Source: Glomus cerebriforme
Lineage: Eukaryota > Glomeromycota > Glomeromycetes > Glomerales > Glomeraceae
DNA length: 64,000 nt
Assembly (NCBI GenBank): GCA_003550305.1
Contig: QKYT01000008.1
Location: 365,857-429,856, forward strand
Reading direction: 5' to 3'
Shown here piece by piece: positions 49,465-61,860 of the stretch (positions are counted from its first letter, which is position 1; every line of letters begins with the position of its first letter). The translations under genes were made by a program, and so were the position numbers. The notes under the pieces are model-generated. The model saw nothing but the letters and a program-made list of their open reading frames with translations, had not been told where the DNA came from and did not search any database.

Positions 49465-49625
49465 AATTGGTTCAACAAGATTTCAATAAATGAATTAGAT
49501 AATTTTAGCAAGATACTAAATTAAAATCATCAGGAAGTTATGGAATGGATTCTTTACAACCGTAAAACCATTTGGTTAGATTATTTCATTGCAAAATGGG
49601 ATAGTAAAAATCTAGGATATTTTTG
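49465..49625 (+). pseudogene. Relic of a TKL-like kinase N-terminus
   Basis: Reading across frames just right of the gap gives QQDFNK, DNF, QDTKLKSSGSY, then MEWILYNR and AKWDSKNLG. These follow the order of the N-terminal kinase module seen elsewhere in the window (QQDFKNWTSEN, IQEMQLK, FEWIPYNQF, IWKDG). Stops and frame changes show it is dead. Its 5' part would lie in the gap. Confidence 0.4.
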
Positions 49626-51501
49626 ATGGGTTGGTAAGATTATTTTTCTTTTATTTTTTTTTCAATTGATATAATTTACTAATTATATATTTTTTTAATT
49701 ATTGGGTTTTCTTTTTTTTTACAGCAGTTTAGGTTTGAAAGTAGAGTTTGGATCCTTGTTTGAACGGATAATCAATAAAATTGTAATCAAATATTAAGAA
49801 TAAATATTTGAAACAAAAAATTTTAGAATAAATATTCTTCATAATATTAACTATTTAATATTATAATTTATTTCAGCTTTATATAACAATAGACTCACTA
49901 TACACAAATTAAACTTGGATATCCATTATCCGGATATTCGACAGATATTTTGATCTAAATCCAATTATTTATAACATTATAAAAATAAATTAACAAAGCT
50001 TTGTCATTATATGATCATTGACTTAGTGAGTATCTGCTAAATTATTTAAACTTGCCGGACTTTATCTATAAATCTGAATGATCATTCAATTTATTTTTAT
50101 CCATTCAAACAACAAATCCAAACTCTACTTCCTCATATATGCAATCATTTTTCTGAAAAATTTTTTATAGGGAAGGAAAAACCAGTCAGGTAGTCGAGTA
50201 TCTTCTAACTGGCTGGTTTGGTTTAGATTAGATTTTCCTTTTCATTTCCTTATATACTTATTGATTACTTTTAATTATGAGGTCACGTAGTACCAACACC
50301 AAATTTTATAAAATTTGGAAAAGTGGAGATTCAATTGATTTTAATGGACGTAAGCAATGCTTCATGATTCGTCAGTAAACAGATGATGGTAAAGGCACTA
50401 AGAAAAATAAAATACTAGAAAAGTTAAAAAATTGATAACGGACATTTTACTATAAAGAATTTACAGTAGGAGATGGGTTGGTTCAAAGGGAAATATGTCT
50501 CCAATACTGTGAAAATTTTTTTCAATAGAATGCTATGCAAATTAAAGAAATAGAATAAGATTCTAAGATAGAAATAATCGAACAGATAGACATAGCAAAA
50601 AGAATAAGCCAAATGGTTTCATGAATGATACAATCATAATAGGAAGTTCAGAACAGGAATTTGATTATGTTTTTTAACTCTGAAATATCAAGTTAAGTTA
50701 AATTTTGGTTACATGAATGACAGAAGATAAGCTGTTCAATAATACATCCATGAAATTATTCATATTACAATTTTCTATAACCAAATAACTGAAATCACCT
50801 GAACTCAATATTATTCTCGCAAAGATGTATGAAAAACTAAGAAGGCATTATTAAGCAATCTATTAGTAAAAGATCTGTTGAGCAAGAATACCGGTGTACT
50901 CAATACAAATTAATAGAACTTTTACATTTAAAAGAAAGTACTTCAATTCATTTTAGTCTAAATTATTAAAAATATTGAGATTGATTATTTTTATGAAAAA
51001 ACATGATATTTAAATTATTGGTGCATATCACTAATTCTAAAAAGTGCTTTGCTTATATTAATGTATTGGGTTAACAATATGAAATTAATTCCTAGTTCAG
51101 TATATACTGTAATTTATTTTCTATTTCGTCATATTATTTTTTATAATAGATAAAGTATTTCTTACAATAAAAAACAAATTTTGTAATTAAAGAAAGATGA
51201 TTTTTTTAAAAAAAAATGTCAGAATTTTCAAACGAAACAAAAACTTTATACTTTATATTATTCAATTCATTCTCTGATATTATAAATAGATCTAATCTAT
51301 ATATATTCACATAATTATACTATTATCTCTTTCTTTAATTATCCTGTTGAAAAATTAAAATGTTTGATAATTATTAATACAAATAATAATTCAATGATTT
51401 ATGTTTAAGAAAAATAATATTTTTCTGCATCAATATACTGTATATTTAAAATAAATCATCATTTGTTTTCAAACTAATTTATCTAATATACATTATTACA
51501 T
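49626..51501. other. Intergenic region with inverted element end
   Basis: At about 50170-50225 lies ACCAGTCAGGTAGTCGAGTA...CTGGCTGGTTTGGTTTAGAT, the inverted form of the repeat end at 1710 and 48712. About 50280-50940 is slightly richer in purines, but no frame is conserved. TACTGTA words occur near 51107 and 51429. No gene was seen. Confidence 0.45.
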
Positions 51502-53012
51502 TCATTTCTCTATGATTTGAAATACTTCATAATCATCTATAGAAAATTTCTCTTCACTATCTCTTATACTTTTTTCATAATGAAACTGTTTACAGTAAAT
51601 ATTATTATAATCTGATTCACTAGATGCCCTGACCCCAGAAGTCCACATAACAATATCACCGCCAAAATATGGACCAGCTCTAGTGTTAAACCACAATGCA
51701 TAATCTGAATTTTTTACATTACTCATAATTGCATTGTTAATATTCTTATTTTTAAAAGAAAAAATAAAACTATTTTTAGTTTTGCCCCAAGTTTTTGAAG
51801 ATTCCCATTTTAAAGGATTATAACCACCAATAATTTCTTCTGTCCCTTTAACTTTTATAAATGTAACAGTATTAGGTTTACCATCACATAATTCATGAAA
51901 TATTTTAGGAGTAAATCCATCTCGACTTCCTCTTAACAATAATTCAAATTTGTATGGTAAATACGATCCAAAATTATCATTATTAATAACCATCTTGATC
52001 CATTTTGAAATAGTTAAAATAATGTTAGAATCAACAATTTGTGAATCAATAATTTTATTATTTTCATTAATTTTAATTTTTCTAGGATGTGGAATATTGA
52101 TAGTAGATATACTATCAGGATCCAAATAATAATTTAATAAATCTTCGTAAAGTTGACGATTCAAAAGTTTTTGATATGGACGAACCCTTTGTGAGAATTC
52201 TTTAGATGATAAACAAAAAAATCTAATTAAAGGTAAACAATTTTGTAAGGTTTTTTTCATTGCTTTGAAATCATTATCCGACCAAGAACCAGGATCCGGA
52301 ATGAGAGTTGGATTTTGTGCAAAACCCCATTTTAATACATTTTCCCAAATTTCAACTTCTTCAATTTGTAAATCATCTAATTTAATAAGCTGAGTTAAAG
52401 ATTTTTCAGAAAGTAAAGTAAAATTAAGTGATTTAAATATTTTTTCAGGAGATTTTGCAATTAAATTTGTACAAAATTCTTGGAGTTCTGATAAATTATT
52501 GGATTTTGAGCTAATTTGTTGAGTAAATTCAAAATGTTGTTCTATCCACTCTGACTTATTTTCAATTAAATATTTCTGTAAATAATTAACTAGTTCTTGA
52601 AGATGAAGTTCATCTGCAGCAGTCAAAACTTTAAGAAAATCTGATGTGTCCCGTCCATTCAACGAAAGAATACCACCATAAATATACCTATATTATAAAA
52701 ATATGATGTTATATAAACAAATTTAATATATAATCTTAATATTCAAATTATGACTTACTCTAAAACGATCTGAAAGATTTCTGGTGATATATTTGGTAAT
52801 TTAATATGAGCTAAAATGTTATCATTATTCTTTTTAGTGGAAGCCAAAGTTCGTCGTAAATATGGAGAACGGTAACACAAAATATTCATATGAGCACGAA
52901 ATATTTTTACGTAAGGGTCTTGACCAACTTCAATTGTAATATCATAATATTCATCATCTTTCAATAATTCAATATAATTTTGACTTAATTTAGAAAAAAA
53001 TTGAGTGGACAT
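51502..53012 (-). CDS. BTB-BACK-TLDc domain protein (paralogue 9)
   Basis: Exons 53012-52759 and 52687-51502, with a 71-nt intron, give 479 residues. BTB: MSTQFFSKLSQNYIELLKDD with GQDPYVKIFRAHMN. BACK: KSLTQLIKLDDLQIEEVEIW and SQRVRPYQKLLNRQLYEDLL. The linker is KIKINENNKIIDSQIVDSNI, and the segment before TLDc is two residues shorter (SKWIKMVINNDNFGSYLPYK). TLDc has RGSRDGFTPKIFHELCDGKP and a unique five-residue insertion (MWTSGVRASSESDYNN). It ends in FSIDDYEVFQIIEK. It is the only intact minus-strand copy in the right half, 5 kb downstream of... and oriented the same as the pseudogene at 45089-46554, so the two may be an old direct pair later split by the repeat block. Confidence 0.94.
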
Positions 53013-53741
53013 TTTTTTTATAAAAAAAAAAGGAGAAAGACGATATTCAATAATTGTTTCAGATATAAATGATATGGTTAAATTAAATATTGATGTACAA
53101 TAACATTACCTGTTACGCAAATTTTGCATATCCAATCGGACTTTATTATTGTTCAAATGTATACACATGAGGGCGCAATCATTAGGCATTAAGGTGGTGT
53201 AATGGTGAACCGGAATTTGATTCAATTTTTTATATTAAAATAACATTACAGTGTAATATGCCGTAATATTTCGGCATACACATATAAAGATCTTAATCGC
53301 CAACTAAAAGTTATCTTTGGTTAACATAACACTTTTTCTAAAAAATCGTACAAAAACAAAATTATTTAATCAAAGAATTAAGTTATTTGCCAAAATCCTG
53401 AAAAATAAATTTAGGGCTAAATTAAGCAGATTATTTTTTAAAGCAGCTCAGCATCTGATATCTGTAGCTATTGACTTTGCTCTTTCAATTAATGAATGCT
53501 ACCATAAATATACTCATGTTACAAAATTGAAATATTTATTGTAGCATTCATTGGCTGCAGATGCCATAATTCAAAAGTAATTTTATATGTTCGAGGGATT
53601 TTTTTTTTGGAGAAAGAATTTTTCAATATATGGCATGGTTTAAATTATTAGGAAGCATTATATTTCGTAATAAATTTACATTCGGACATCATCCAGATTT
53701 CTTTTGGATGGATGACATATTTAAACTTTATTTTTTTAAAA

Positions 53742-53880
53742 CATGATGTCTGTTCAAGTTTAGTTCTTTTCGAAATCAAGTAAGTTGAATTATTGAAATA
53801 TTATAAGTATAATTGAAGTTGGTGACTAATCCTAACGTTATATTCGTGAGCATGAAATACAGTTTTTAACTTCAAACAAA
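53742..53880 (+). pseudogene. Relic of BTB-TLDc exon 1
   Basis: ATGTCTGTTCAAGTTTAGTT, then CTTTTCGAAATCAAGTAAGT, TGAATTATTGAA, ATTATAAGTATAATTGAAGT, TGGTGACTAATCCTAACGTT and ATATTCGTGAGCATGAA follow the order of exon 1 (MSxQFFSKLSQNYIELL...DPNVKIFRAHMN), with several deletions and stops. No exon 2 follows. Confidence 0.7.
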
Positions 53881-54659
53881 ATTCATCACCTAGCATAACG
53901 GAAGATAATAAACAAAAAACGGTTGCGTTAATGTGTGAATTGACAATTTGAAAAAAATCATATTGGTATCAATTTGGTTTTAAGATAAATAAGTAATCCT
54001 TAAAAGAATCAAAAATATTAGCCCGATTTAATAATATAGAACAAATAAAAAAAACTAGCTAATAACTGATGTTAAATGTAATGAATTTAATTGACCTAAA
54101 AATGCGAAGATTTTATATTTGTAATTCTGGCCAAACCAGCCTAAAACAAAAAAAAATCAAATGGATAAAAAACCGGAAATAATAATCTAACTTGTACCCG
54201 ATAATTTAATCGAATAAGACTTGACTTAGTCGAGATCATGTTTAATTAATCACATTAATCGATCTAAAGAGCATAAATTATAATTATTTATGACACATAT
54301 ATTCATCAAAATTATTTGTTATAAAATATAATTAATAATTAGATGAACAAATTGCCTTCATAAAAAAAATGATTTGAATAAATGATATATGAAAATGGAG
54401 AGTAAGAATCTCGCAAAATTTCTAATAGTTATACTCAAAAAGCAGGTCAATTATCTTCTTTTAAATTTTCGTATCATAATTATATTTATAGTGATAAAAG
54501 TCTTAATAATTACAATAACAACAGCTGCTTTTCAAAAGAGTAATTGAATATTTTTATTCTAGAAATTAGTCAGTATAAACAGTAGTGTAGATTTTAATTG
54601 ATAATTAGCAATATCAGCATATTGAACAATTGTTCTTTGTAATATTTGATTAACCGAAT

Positions 54660-54914
54660 AGAATGGGCCTGTTGTAGCCCAAACGTAACCATGTCCCGAA
54701 TCCGACTTGGGATATCCCAAATCAAACTTGGGACAATCCTATGTCCGAAATTTAACCATATCCCAAACAAAACTAGTAAATTTTAAATGTTTAAGACGTC
54801 TCAAACTACCATTTAAGACTGGGTTAGTTTGGGACATGGTCAAGTTTCGGATATAAGGTTTTCCCAAGTTTGATTTGGGACATGGTAGTGTTTGGGCTAC
54901 AACAGGCCCATTCT
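54660..54914. mobile_element. MITE with perfect 25-bp terminal inverted repeats
   Basis: The left terminus at 54660-54684 begins AGAATGGGCCTGTTGTAGCC; the right terminus at 54890-54914 is its exact reverse complement. The 255-bp element has no open frame. Its interior is itself partly palindromic, with CCCAAATCAAACTTGGGA and GTTTGATTTGGGACATGG words in opposite orientations. No obvious target-site duplication was seen. The perfect termini suggest recent activity. Confidence 0.85.
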
Positions 54915-55052
54915 GTCGATCAAAAAAAAAAAAAAAAATATCGCGTTAAATTCTGCACAATGGTAGTGTAGTAATGTAATTTCTGCACTAGTACAATAAA
55001 CAAGTAATAAACATGATTATTCGTTGTGCATAATGCATGTAATGTTACTGTA

Positions 55053-55154
55053 GCAAATGTATCGTTCTTATACGTGTACAACATACTTTCTTATACGACT
55101 ATATATAAACAAATATGTATCGTATACCTGATCGTATAAGAACGATACATTTGC
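55053..55154. repeat. 22-bp perfect inverted repeat pair upstream of a BTB-TLDc gene
   Basis: GCAAATGTATCGTTCTTATA, then CG, at 55053-55074 is the exact reverse complement of 55133-55154. It lies ~90 bp upstream of the ATG at 55244. A half copy (AAGAACGATACATTTG) lies upstream of the pseudogene at 60341 (about 60203). It may be a small insertion or a promoter element duplicated with the gene. Confidence 0.7.
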
Positions 55155-55243
55155 GTTACTGTAGTTACTTTACATCAATAATATTTAGTCATATCACCAC
55201 AATTATTGAATACTGTCGTCTTTATTTTTTTCTTTAAAACAAA

Positions 55244-56761
55244 ATGTCCACTCGATTTTTTTCAAAATTAAGTCAAAATTACATTGAATTATTGAAAGAT
55301 GATGAATATTATGATATTACAATTGAAGTTGGTGAAGACCCTAATGTAAAAATATTTCGTGCTCATATGAATATTTTGTGTTACCGTTCTCCATATTTAC
55401 GACGAACTTTGGCTTCTAATAAAAAGAATAATGATACCGTTTTAACCCATATTAAATTACCAAATATATCACCAGAAATCTTTCAGATTATTTTAGAGTA
55501 AGTCATAATTTGAATATTAATTATACAGTATATTAATTTTATTACATATATGAATATATCCATTTTTTTGCAATATAGGTATATTTATGGTGGTATTCTT
55601 TCGTTGAATGGACGGGACGCATCAGATTTTCTTAAAATTTTGGCTGCTGCAGATGAGCTCCGTCTCCAAGAATTAACTAATTATTTACAAAAATATTTAA
55701 TTGAGAATAAGTCAGAATGGATAGAACAACATTTTGGATTAACTCAACAAATTAGCTCACGATCTAATAATTTATTAAAACTTAAAGAATTTTGTACAAA
55801 TTTAATGGCTCGATCTCCCGAAAAAATATTTAAATCATTTGATTTTACATTACTTTCTGAAAAATCTTTAGTTCAGCTTATTAAATTGGATGATTTACAA
55901 ATGGAAGAAGTTGAGGTTTGGGAACATGTATTAAAATGGGGTCTTGCACAAAATCCAACTCTTATTTCAGATCCTAAAACTTGGTCAGATAATGATTTTA
56001 AAACAATGGAAAATACTTTACAAAATTGTTTGCCTTCAATTAGATTTTTTTCTTTATCATCCAAAGAATTCTCACAAAAAATTCGTCCATATCAAAAACT
56101 CTTAAATTGTCAACTTTATGAGGATTTATTAAATTATTATTTGGATCCCGATAGTATATCAACTATCAACAACATTCCACGTCCTAGAAAAATTAAAATT
56201 AATGAAGTTAATAAAATAATTAATTCAAAAATTGTTGATTCTAATATTATTTCAACAATTTCAAGATGGATTGATAAGATGGTTATTAATAATGATGATT
56301 TTGGAGAATCATATTTACCATACAAATTTGAATTATTATTAAGAGGAAGTCGAGATGTATTTACTCCTAAAATATTTCATGAATTATGTGATGGTAAATC
56401 TAATACTGTTACGTTTATAAAAATTCAAGGAACAGAAGAAATTATTGGTGGTTATAACCCTTTAAAATGGAAATCTTCTGATTTATTTGGTAAAACTAAG
56501 GATAGTTTTATTTTTTCTTATAAAAATAAGAATATTAAAGATGCAATTATTAGTAATGTAAAAAATACAGATAATGCATTAAGGTTTCATCCTAAAGCTG
56601 GTCCATTTTTTGGCTATGATATTATAATATATTCTTTAGATGAATCTACAAATTATAGTAAAATTTATTATAAAGAGTATTGTTATGAAAAAAAGATAAG
56701 AGAAAGTGAAAGCGCATTTTCTATTGGTGATTATGAAGTATTTCAAATCGTTAAGAAATAA
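55244..56761 (+). CDS. BTB-BACK-TLDc domain protein (paralogue 10)
   Basis: Exons 55244-55497 and 55579-56761, with an 81-nt intron, give 478 residues. BTB: MSTRFFSKLSQNYIELLKDD. BACK: KSLVQLIKLDDLQMEEVEVW and FSQKIRPYQKLLNCQLYEDL. The linker is KIKINEVNKIINSKIVDSNI. Oddity: the near-invariant TLDc motif RGSRDG reads RGSRDV (GGA to GTA), while the rest (FTPKIFHELCDGKSNTVTFI) is intact. The end is FSIGDYEVFQIVKK, where Gly replaces the usual Glu/Asp. These two changes suggest relaxed constraint or altered function in this copy. It is the first of four head-to-tail copies reaching the window end. Confidence 0.93.
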
Positions 56762-57575
56762 TTTAATTAATTTGACCTATTTTTGATGACTTTAATTTTA
56801 TAACATTTTAATTCATTTTTTTGAATTATTAATAAATTATTTGTTGTGATAAATTTTTAGCGTAAAATTTTTATTTTGTTATTTTAACTTCTGTTCATAA
56901 TTTTCCTTCTTGCTTTCATGTTTTTTCTTAAAATGCCATTTAGAGAAAATTTTTACATCGTTGAATTTAATTGTTTACAGAAGCTAAGATGCCAAGAGTC
57001 CAAGACAAAATTTGTCTTACACTGTAATGCTTGGTTTACTATTTGTATCCTTATTAACATATTATAATTAGATAGATAATATACAGTAAACTTACTACTT
57101 AAAGAGTGTAAACGTTTAACTTTTTAGGATATTTAATTTTTTTTTCTAATTATTCGATATTATTTGATATTATTTACCATAAATCAAATTTTATAAGTAA
57201 GTTATTTTTAAAAATAGAGTTTCATAGAATATTTATGCTATCAACCCAATCATAAAAAACTGTTAAAATTTCGCGATTTTGATATTTTTTTTTCGTAATT
57301 TTATATTTTGAACCTCGCAAACTGTCGCGACAATTTTTTGATACATTGATACATTGTCTATAATCCAAAATTAGGAACTGATTGTGTTTTTAGCCTGTTT
57401 CTTCACTTAACAATGATACTTCACGTATTACTTCCGATAGACGTAATACAAATTTTCATATACAGTATATTATTACATAAATGGTCCCATTCAACCAATA
57501 AAAGGATTGGCTCAATGTAACATAAACAATTATAAATAGTCGTCTTAACTTTATTTTATTTAAAAAAAAAACAAA
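56762..57575. other. Intergenic spacer, duplicated 3' flank
   Basis: About 56820-57075 (GCGTAAAATTTTTATTTTGT, GAATTTAATTGTTTACAGAA, AGCTAAGATGCCAAGA) recurs downstream of the pseudogene at 61860 and in part after 59085. TACAGTA words lie near 57081 and 57464. No coding sequence. Confidence 0.55.
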
Positions 57576-59085
57576 ATGTCCACTCAATTTTTTTCAAAAT
57601 TAAGTCAAAATTATATTGAATTATTGAATGACGATGAATATTATGATATTACAATTGAAGTTGGTGAAGACTCTAACGTAAAAGTATTTCGTGCTCATAT
57701 GAATATTTTGTGTTACCGTTCTCCATATTTACGACGAAAACTGGTCAATAAAAAGAATAACGGTAATGTTATAGCTCATATTAAATTATCAAATATATCC
57801 TCGGAAATCTTTCAGATTATTTTAGAGTAAGTTATATACTGTATAATAAATCTAATATATGTTATCTCGAATATTCAAATTATAACTTATAATTTTTTGT
57901 ATTAGGTATATTTATGGTGGTGTTCTTTCGTTAAATGGACAAGACACTTCAGAATTTTTTAAAGTCCTGGCTGCTGCAGACAAGCTTTATCTTCAAGAAC
58001 TAGTTAATTATTTACAAAAATATTTAATTGAGAATAAGTCTGAGTGGATAGAACAAAATTTTGGATTTACTCAACAAATTAGCTCCCAATCTAATAATTT
58101 ATTGGAACTTCAAGAAGTTTGTATAAGTTTAATGGCTCAGTCTCCTGAAAAAATATTTAAATCGTTTGATTTTACTTTACTTTCAGAAAAATTTTTAATT
58201 TCACTTATTAAAAGGGATGATTTACAATTGAAAGAAATTGAAGTTTGGGAACACGTATTAAAATGGGGTCTTGCACAAAATCCAACTCTCATTCAAGATC
58301 CTGATACTTGGTCAGATAATGATTTCAAATCAATGAAAAATATTTTACAAAATTGTTTACCTTCAATTAGATTTTTTTGTTTATCATCTAAAGAATTCTC
58401 ACAAAAAGTTCGTCCATATCAAAAACTCTTAGATTGTCAACTTTACGAGGATTTATTAAATTCTTATTTGGATCCTGGTAGTATATCAACTATCAACATT
58501 CCATATCCTAGAAATGTTGAAATTAATGAAAATAATAAAATTATTGATTCACAAATTGTTGATTTTAGCATTATTTCAACTGTTTCAAGATGGATTAATA
58601 AGATGGTTATTAATAATGATAATTTTGGAGAATCATATTTACCATACAAATTTGAATTATTATTAAGAGGAAGCCGAGATGGATTTACTCCTAAAATATT
58701 TCATGAATTATGTGATGGTAAATCTAATACTGTTACGTTTATAAAAATCAAAGGGACAGAAGAAATTATCGGTGGTTTTAACCCTTTAAAATGGGAATCT
58801 TCTAATACTTGGGGTAAAACTAAAAATAGTTTTATTTTTTCTTTTAAAAATAAAAATATTAAAGATGCAATTATTAGTAATGTAAAAAATTCTGATCATG
58901 CATTATGGTTTAGAACTAATGCTGGCCCAACGTTTGGCGGTGATATAATTATATGGACTTCCAATGAATCTATGAATTATCATAATATTTTCTGTAAAAA
59001 ATGTTATTATGAAAAAAAGATAAGAGAAACTGAAAGTGGATTTTCTATAGAAGATTATGAATTATTTCAAATTATTAGGAAATAA
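57576..59085 (+). CDS. BTB-BACK-TLDc domain protein (paralogue 11)
   Basis: Exons 57576-57826 and 57906-59085, with a 79-nt intron, give 476 residues. Exon 2 has no early ATG; its frame is open from the acceptor (YIYGGVLSLNGQDTSEFFKV). BTB: MSTQFFSKLSQNYIELLNDD, shortened loop RRKLVNKKNNGNVIAHIKLS. BACK reads LLELQEVCISLMAQSPEKIF, with EVCIS where others have EFCTN. The linker is EINENNKIIDSQIVDFSIIS. TLDc: RGSRDGFTPKIFHELCDGKS, GPTFGGDIIIWTSNESMNY, ending FSIEDYELFQIIRK (Leu for Val). The start of exon 2 resembles the gene at 33963 (GQDTSEFF), the rest its tandem neighbours, again a mosaic. Confidence 0.93.
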
Positions 59086-60340
59086 TTTAATTAATTTTAA
59101 AAATTTTACAAATATATGAAAATTATAATGTCCAGTTTTTGATGATTTTTTGATTTTATATCAATCACATGGATCAATTGATTATTAAATATCAAATTTT
59201 TCATTTTCACTTGGTTCACACCATTCTCATTTTGCGCATTATATTTATTAATAACTTTAATAACTACATTTTTTACATCAAGCAAATAACAAATTATTTT
59301 ATGTCATTAGGCATAACTTTTAAATTTATAATTAATTATTGGATAATATCCAATAGGATTTCTTCTTTTCCCTTTACTTTAGTAAAGACTTCTTAAAAAT
59401 GTTCATCGAATTTAATTGTTTCTACGTCAAAATAAAATTTGTCTTATACTGCATATCAATAGATAATTATTTAGTTTAAGACGTTCAAAATATATTATAA
59501 TTAAATATAAAATTATCATCATATTATATACTGTGCAATTACACAAGCTTATAATTTTTTTCTAATTAGAAATTTATCTCGATATTATTTTATCATAAGT
59601 CAAAATTTTGTAAGTTTAATCATAAAAAAATGACAACATTATGTTTTTTTAACCTGTTAGAATGATATCTCGTCTTATTCTTTCCTTAAAATTAAAAAGT
59701 TTATATACTGTACTTATCTGATAATCGTATGTTTATGCCTGATGTTAAGATTTCTAAAATTTTCATTATAAAGAAAAAATTTTTTGTCTAGTTTTATATG
59801 TGAATAAGATGATTTAACTAAGAAAAATTTTTTATTAAGATTTTCCTTTCCGATTGATTTATTTTTTTACAGAATTACTGTAGTTTCATGATTTAATTAA
59901 ATTATAATACTTGTGCACACAAATTAGTCAGTGTTTAATTAACTGTAGCAATATTGAGTAATCGCAGTCGGCCGGAATTAAAAAATTGGCCATGTGGCGA
60001 ACAATACGTAACAAATTATTTTTCCAACACATATACAGAAAAGCAGCCGATTTCAAAAGTTAAGGTTGTATATGCTAGAAAAAAAATATTAAAAAGATCT
60101 AAAATAGTTTGCATTATAATGCGAAAATGATAAAAATTCACTATATGAATAAATGTGTAACCATGAGTTGACTGAGTTGTCCTCGTTATTTATCTATATA
60201 TAAGAACGATACATTTGTCCCTAGATAATACCTGGATTTATTGTGTTACTGTACATTCATTTAGCCTATCACCACCAATTATTGAATATCGTCGTCTTTA
60301 CTCTTTAACCCTAATTTTTTTATGAAAAAAAAAAAACAAA
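59086..60340. other. Intergenic spacer, partly duplicated
   Basis: About 59210-59480 shares CACACCATTCTCATTTTGCG, TAACAAATTATTTTATG and GAATTTAATTGTTT with the flank at 61905-62180. The 75-codon frame at 59169-59396 comes from this flank and is not a gene. The last ~100 bases resemble the upstream region of 55244 (TATTGAATATCGTCGTCTTT). Confidence 0.5.
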
Positions 60341-61860
60341 ATTTCAACTCAATTTTTTTCTAAATTAAGTCAAAATTACATTGAATTATTGAAAGATGAT
60401 GAATATTATGATATTACAGTTGAAGTTGGTGAAAACCTCAACGTAAAAATCTTTCGTGCTCATATGAATATTTTGTGTTACCGTTCTCCATATTTGCGAC
60501 AAGCTTTGACTTCAAAAGAAATAATAATGATAATATGTTGGCTCATATTAAGTTTCCAAATATTTCACCTGAAACCTTTCAAGTCATTTTAGAGTAAGTT
60601 ATAATTTGAATGTTAAGGTTATATATTAAATTTATTACATATATTTTCTTCATTTTGTAATATAGGTATATTTATGGTGGTATTCTCTCGTTGAATGGAG
60701 GGGACGCATCAGACTTTCTTAAAATTTTGGCTGCTGCAGACGAGCTCCGTCTTCAAGAATTAATTACTTATTTACAAAAATATTTAATTGAAAATAAGTC
60801 AGAATGGATAGAACAAAATTTTGAATTTACTCAACAAATTAGCTCACGATCTGATAATTTATTAGAACTTAAAAAATTTTGTAAGAATTTAATGGCTCAA
60901 TCTCCTGAAAGAATATTTAAATCACTTTATTTTACTTCACTTTCTGAAGAAACTTTAGTTCAACTTATTAAATTAAATGATTCACAAATGAAAGAAATTG
61001 AAGTTTGGGAACATGTATTAAAATGGGGTCTTGCACAAAATCCAACTCTCATTCCAGATCCTGATACTTGGACTGATAATGATTTCAAAACAATGAAACA
61101 TATTTTACAACATTGTATACTTTCAATTAAATTCTTTTCTTTATCATCTAGAGAATTTTCACAGAAAGTTCGTCCATATAAAAAACTATTAGATCAGCAA
61201 ACTTCATGAGGATTTGGTAGATTATTATTTGAATCCTGATAGTATACCAACTAACAACATTCCACTTCCTAGAAAAATTAAACCTAATGAAATTGATAAA
61301 ATTATTGATTCACAAATTGTTGATTCTAACATTATTTCGACTATTTTAAATTGGATTGATAAGATAGCTATTCATAATGATAAACCTGTTTCACCTATTT
61401 CTAAATGGATCAATAAGAAGGTTAAATATATACCATACAAATTTGAACTATTGCTAAGAGGAAGCCGAGATGGAATTACTCCTAAAATATTTCATAAATT
61501 ATGCGATGGTAGTAATACCATTACATTTATAAAAATTAAAGGGACAGAAGAAATTATCGGTGGTTTTAGCCCTTTAAAATGGGAATCGTTAAAACTAAAG
61601 ATAGTTTTATATTTTCTTTTAATAGTATGAATATTAAGAATGCAATCGTTAGTAATGTTAAAGATACTGATTATGCATTATGGTTTAGCGATAATTCTGG
61701 CCCAACGTTTGGCAATGATCTTATCATATTTAATCTCAATGAATCTGCAGATTATAATCATTCTTTCTGTGAAAACAAGCATTATGAAAAAACCATAAGA
61801 TACACCGAAGATAATTTTTCTATTGATGATTATGAAGTATTTCAAATTATTAAGAAATAA
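60341..61860 (+). pseudogene. BTB-BACK-TLDc pseudogene (paralogue 12)
   Basis: Exon 1 60341-60593 and exon 2 60666-61860, with splice sites kept. Lesions: the start codon is ATT (ATTTCAACTCAATTTTTTTC, against ATGTCCACTCAATTTTTTTC in the neighbours); one base is lost in an A-run at about 60518 (TCAAAAGAAATAATAATG), shifting the BTB frame; an extra A in CAGCAAACTTCATGA at about 61200 gives a stop after DQQTS; and ~10 bases are missing at about 61590 (WESLKLKIVL instead of WESS..WGKTKDSF). The linker has a unique insertion (IHNDKPVSPISKWINKKVKY). The three remaining open pieces still read as BTB, BACK and TLDc (RGSRDGITPKIFHKLCDG). Two lesions are homopolymer changes and could be errors; the lost ATG and the 10-base deletion are not. 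Confidence 0.88.

Larger units (their letters stand above)
53013..55243. other. Divergent intergenic region with exon relic, MITE and inverted repeat
   Basis: It lies between divergently transcribed genes. It contains a relic BTB exon at about 53742-53880, a MITE at 54660-54914 and a 22-bp inverted repeat pair at 55053/55133. The 75-codon frame at 53317-53544 (KLFAKILKNKFRAKLSRLFF) has no recognised family. Confidence 0.5.

Noticed and set aside
48664..49524. Long open frames on both strands over the N block
   Set aside because: Almost all codons are N; no sequence supports a protein.
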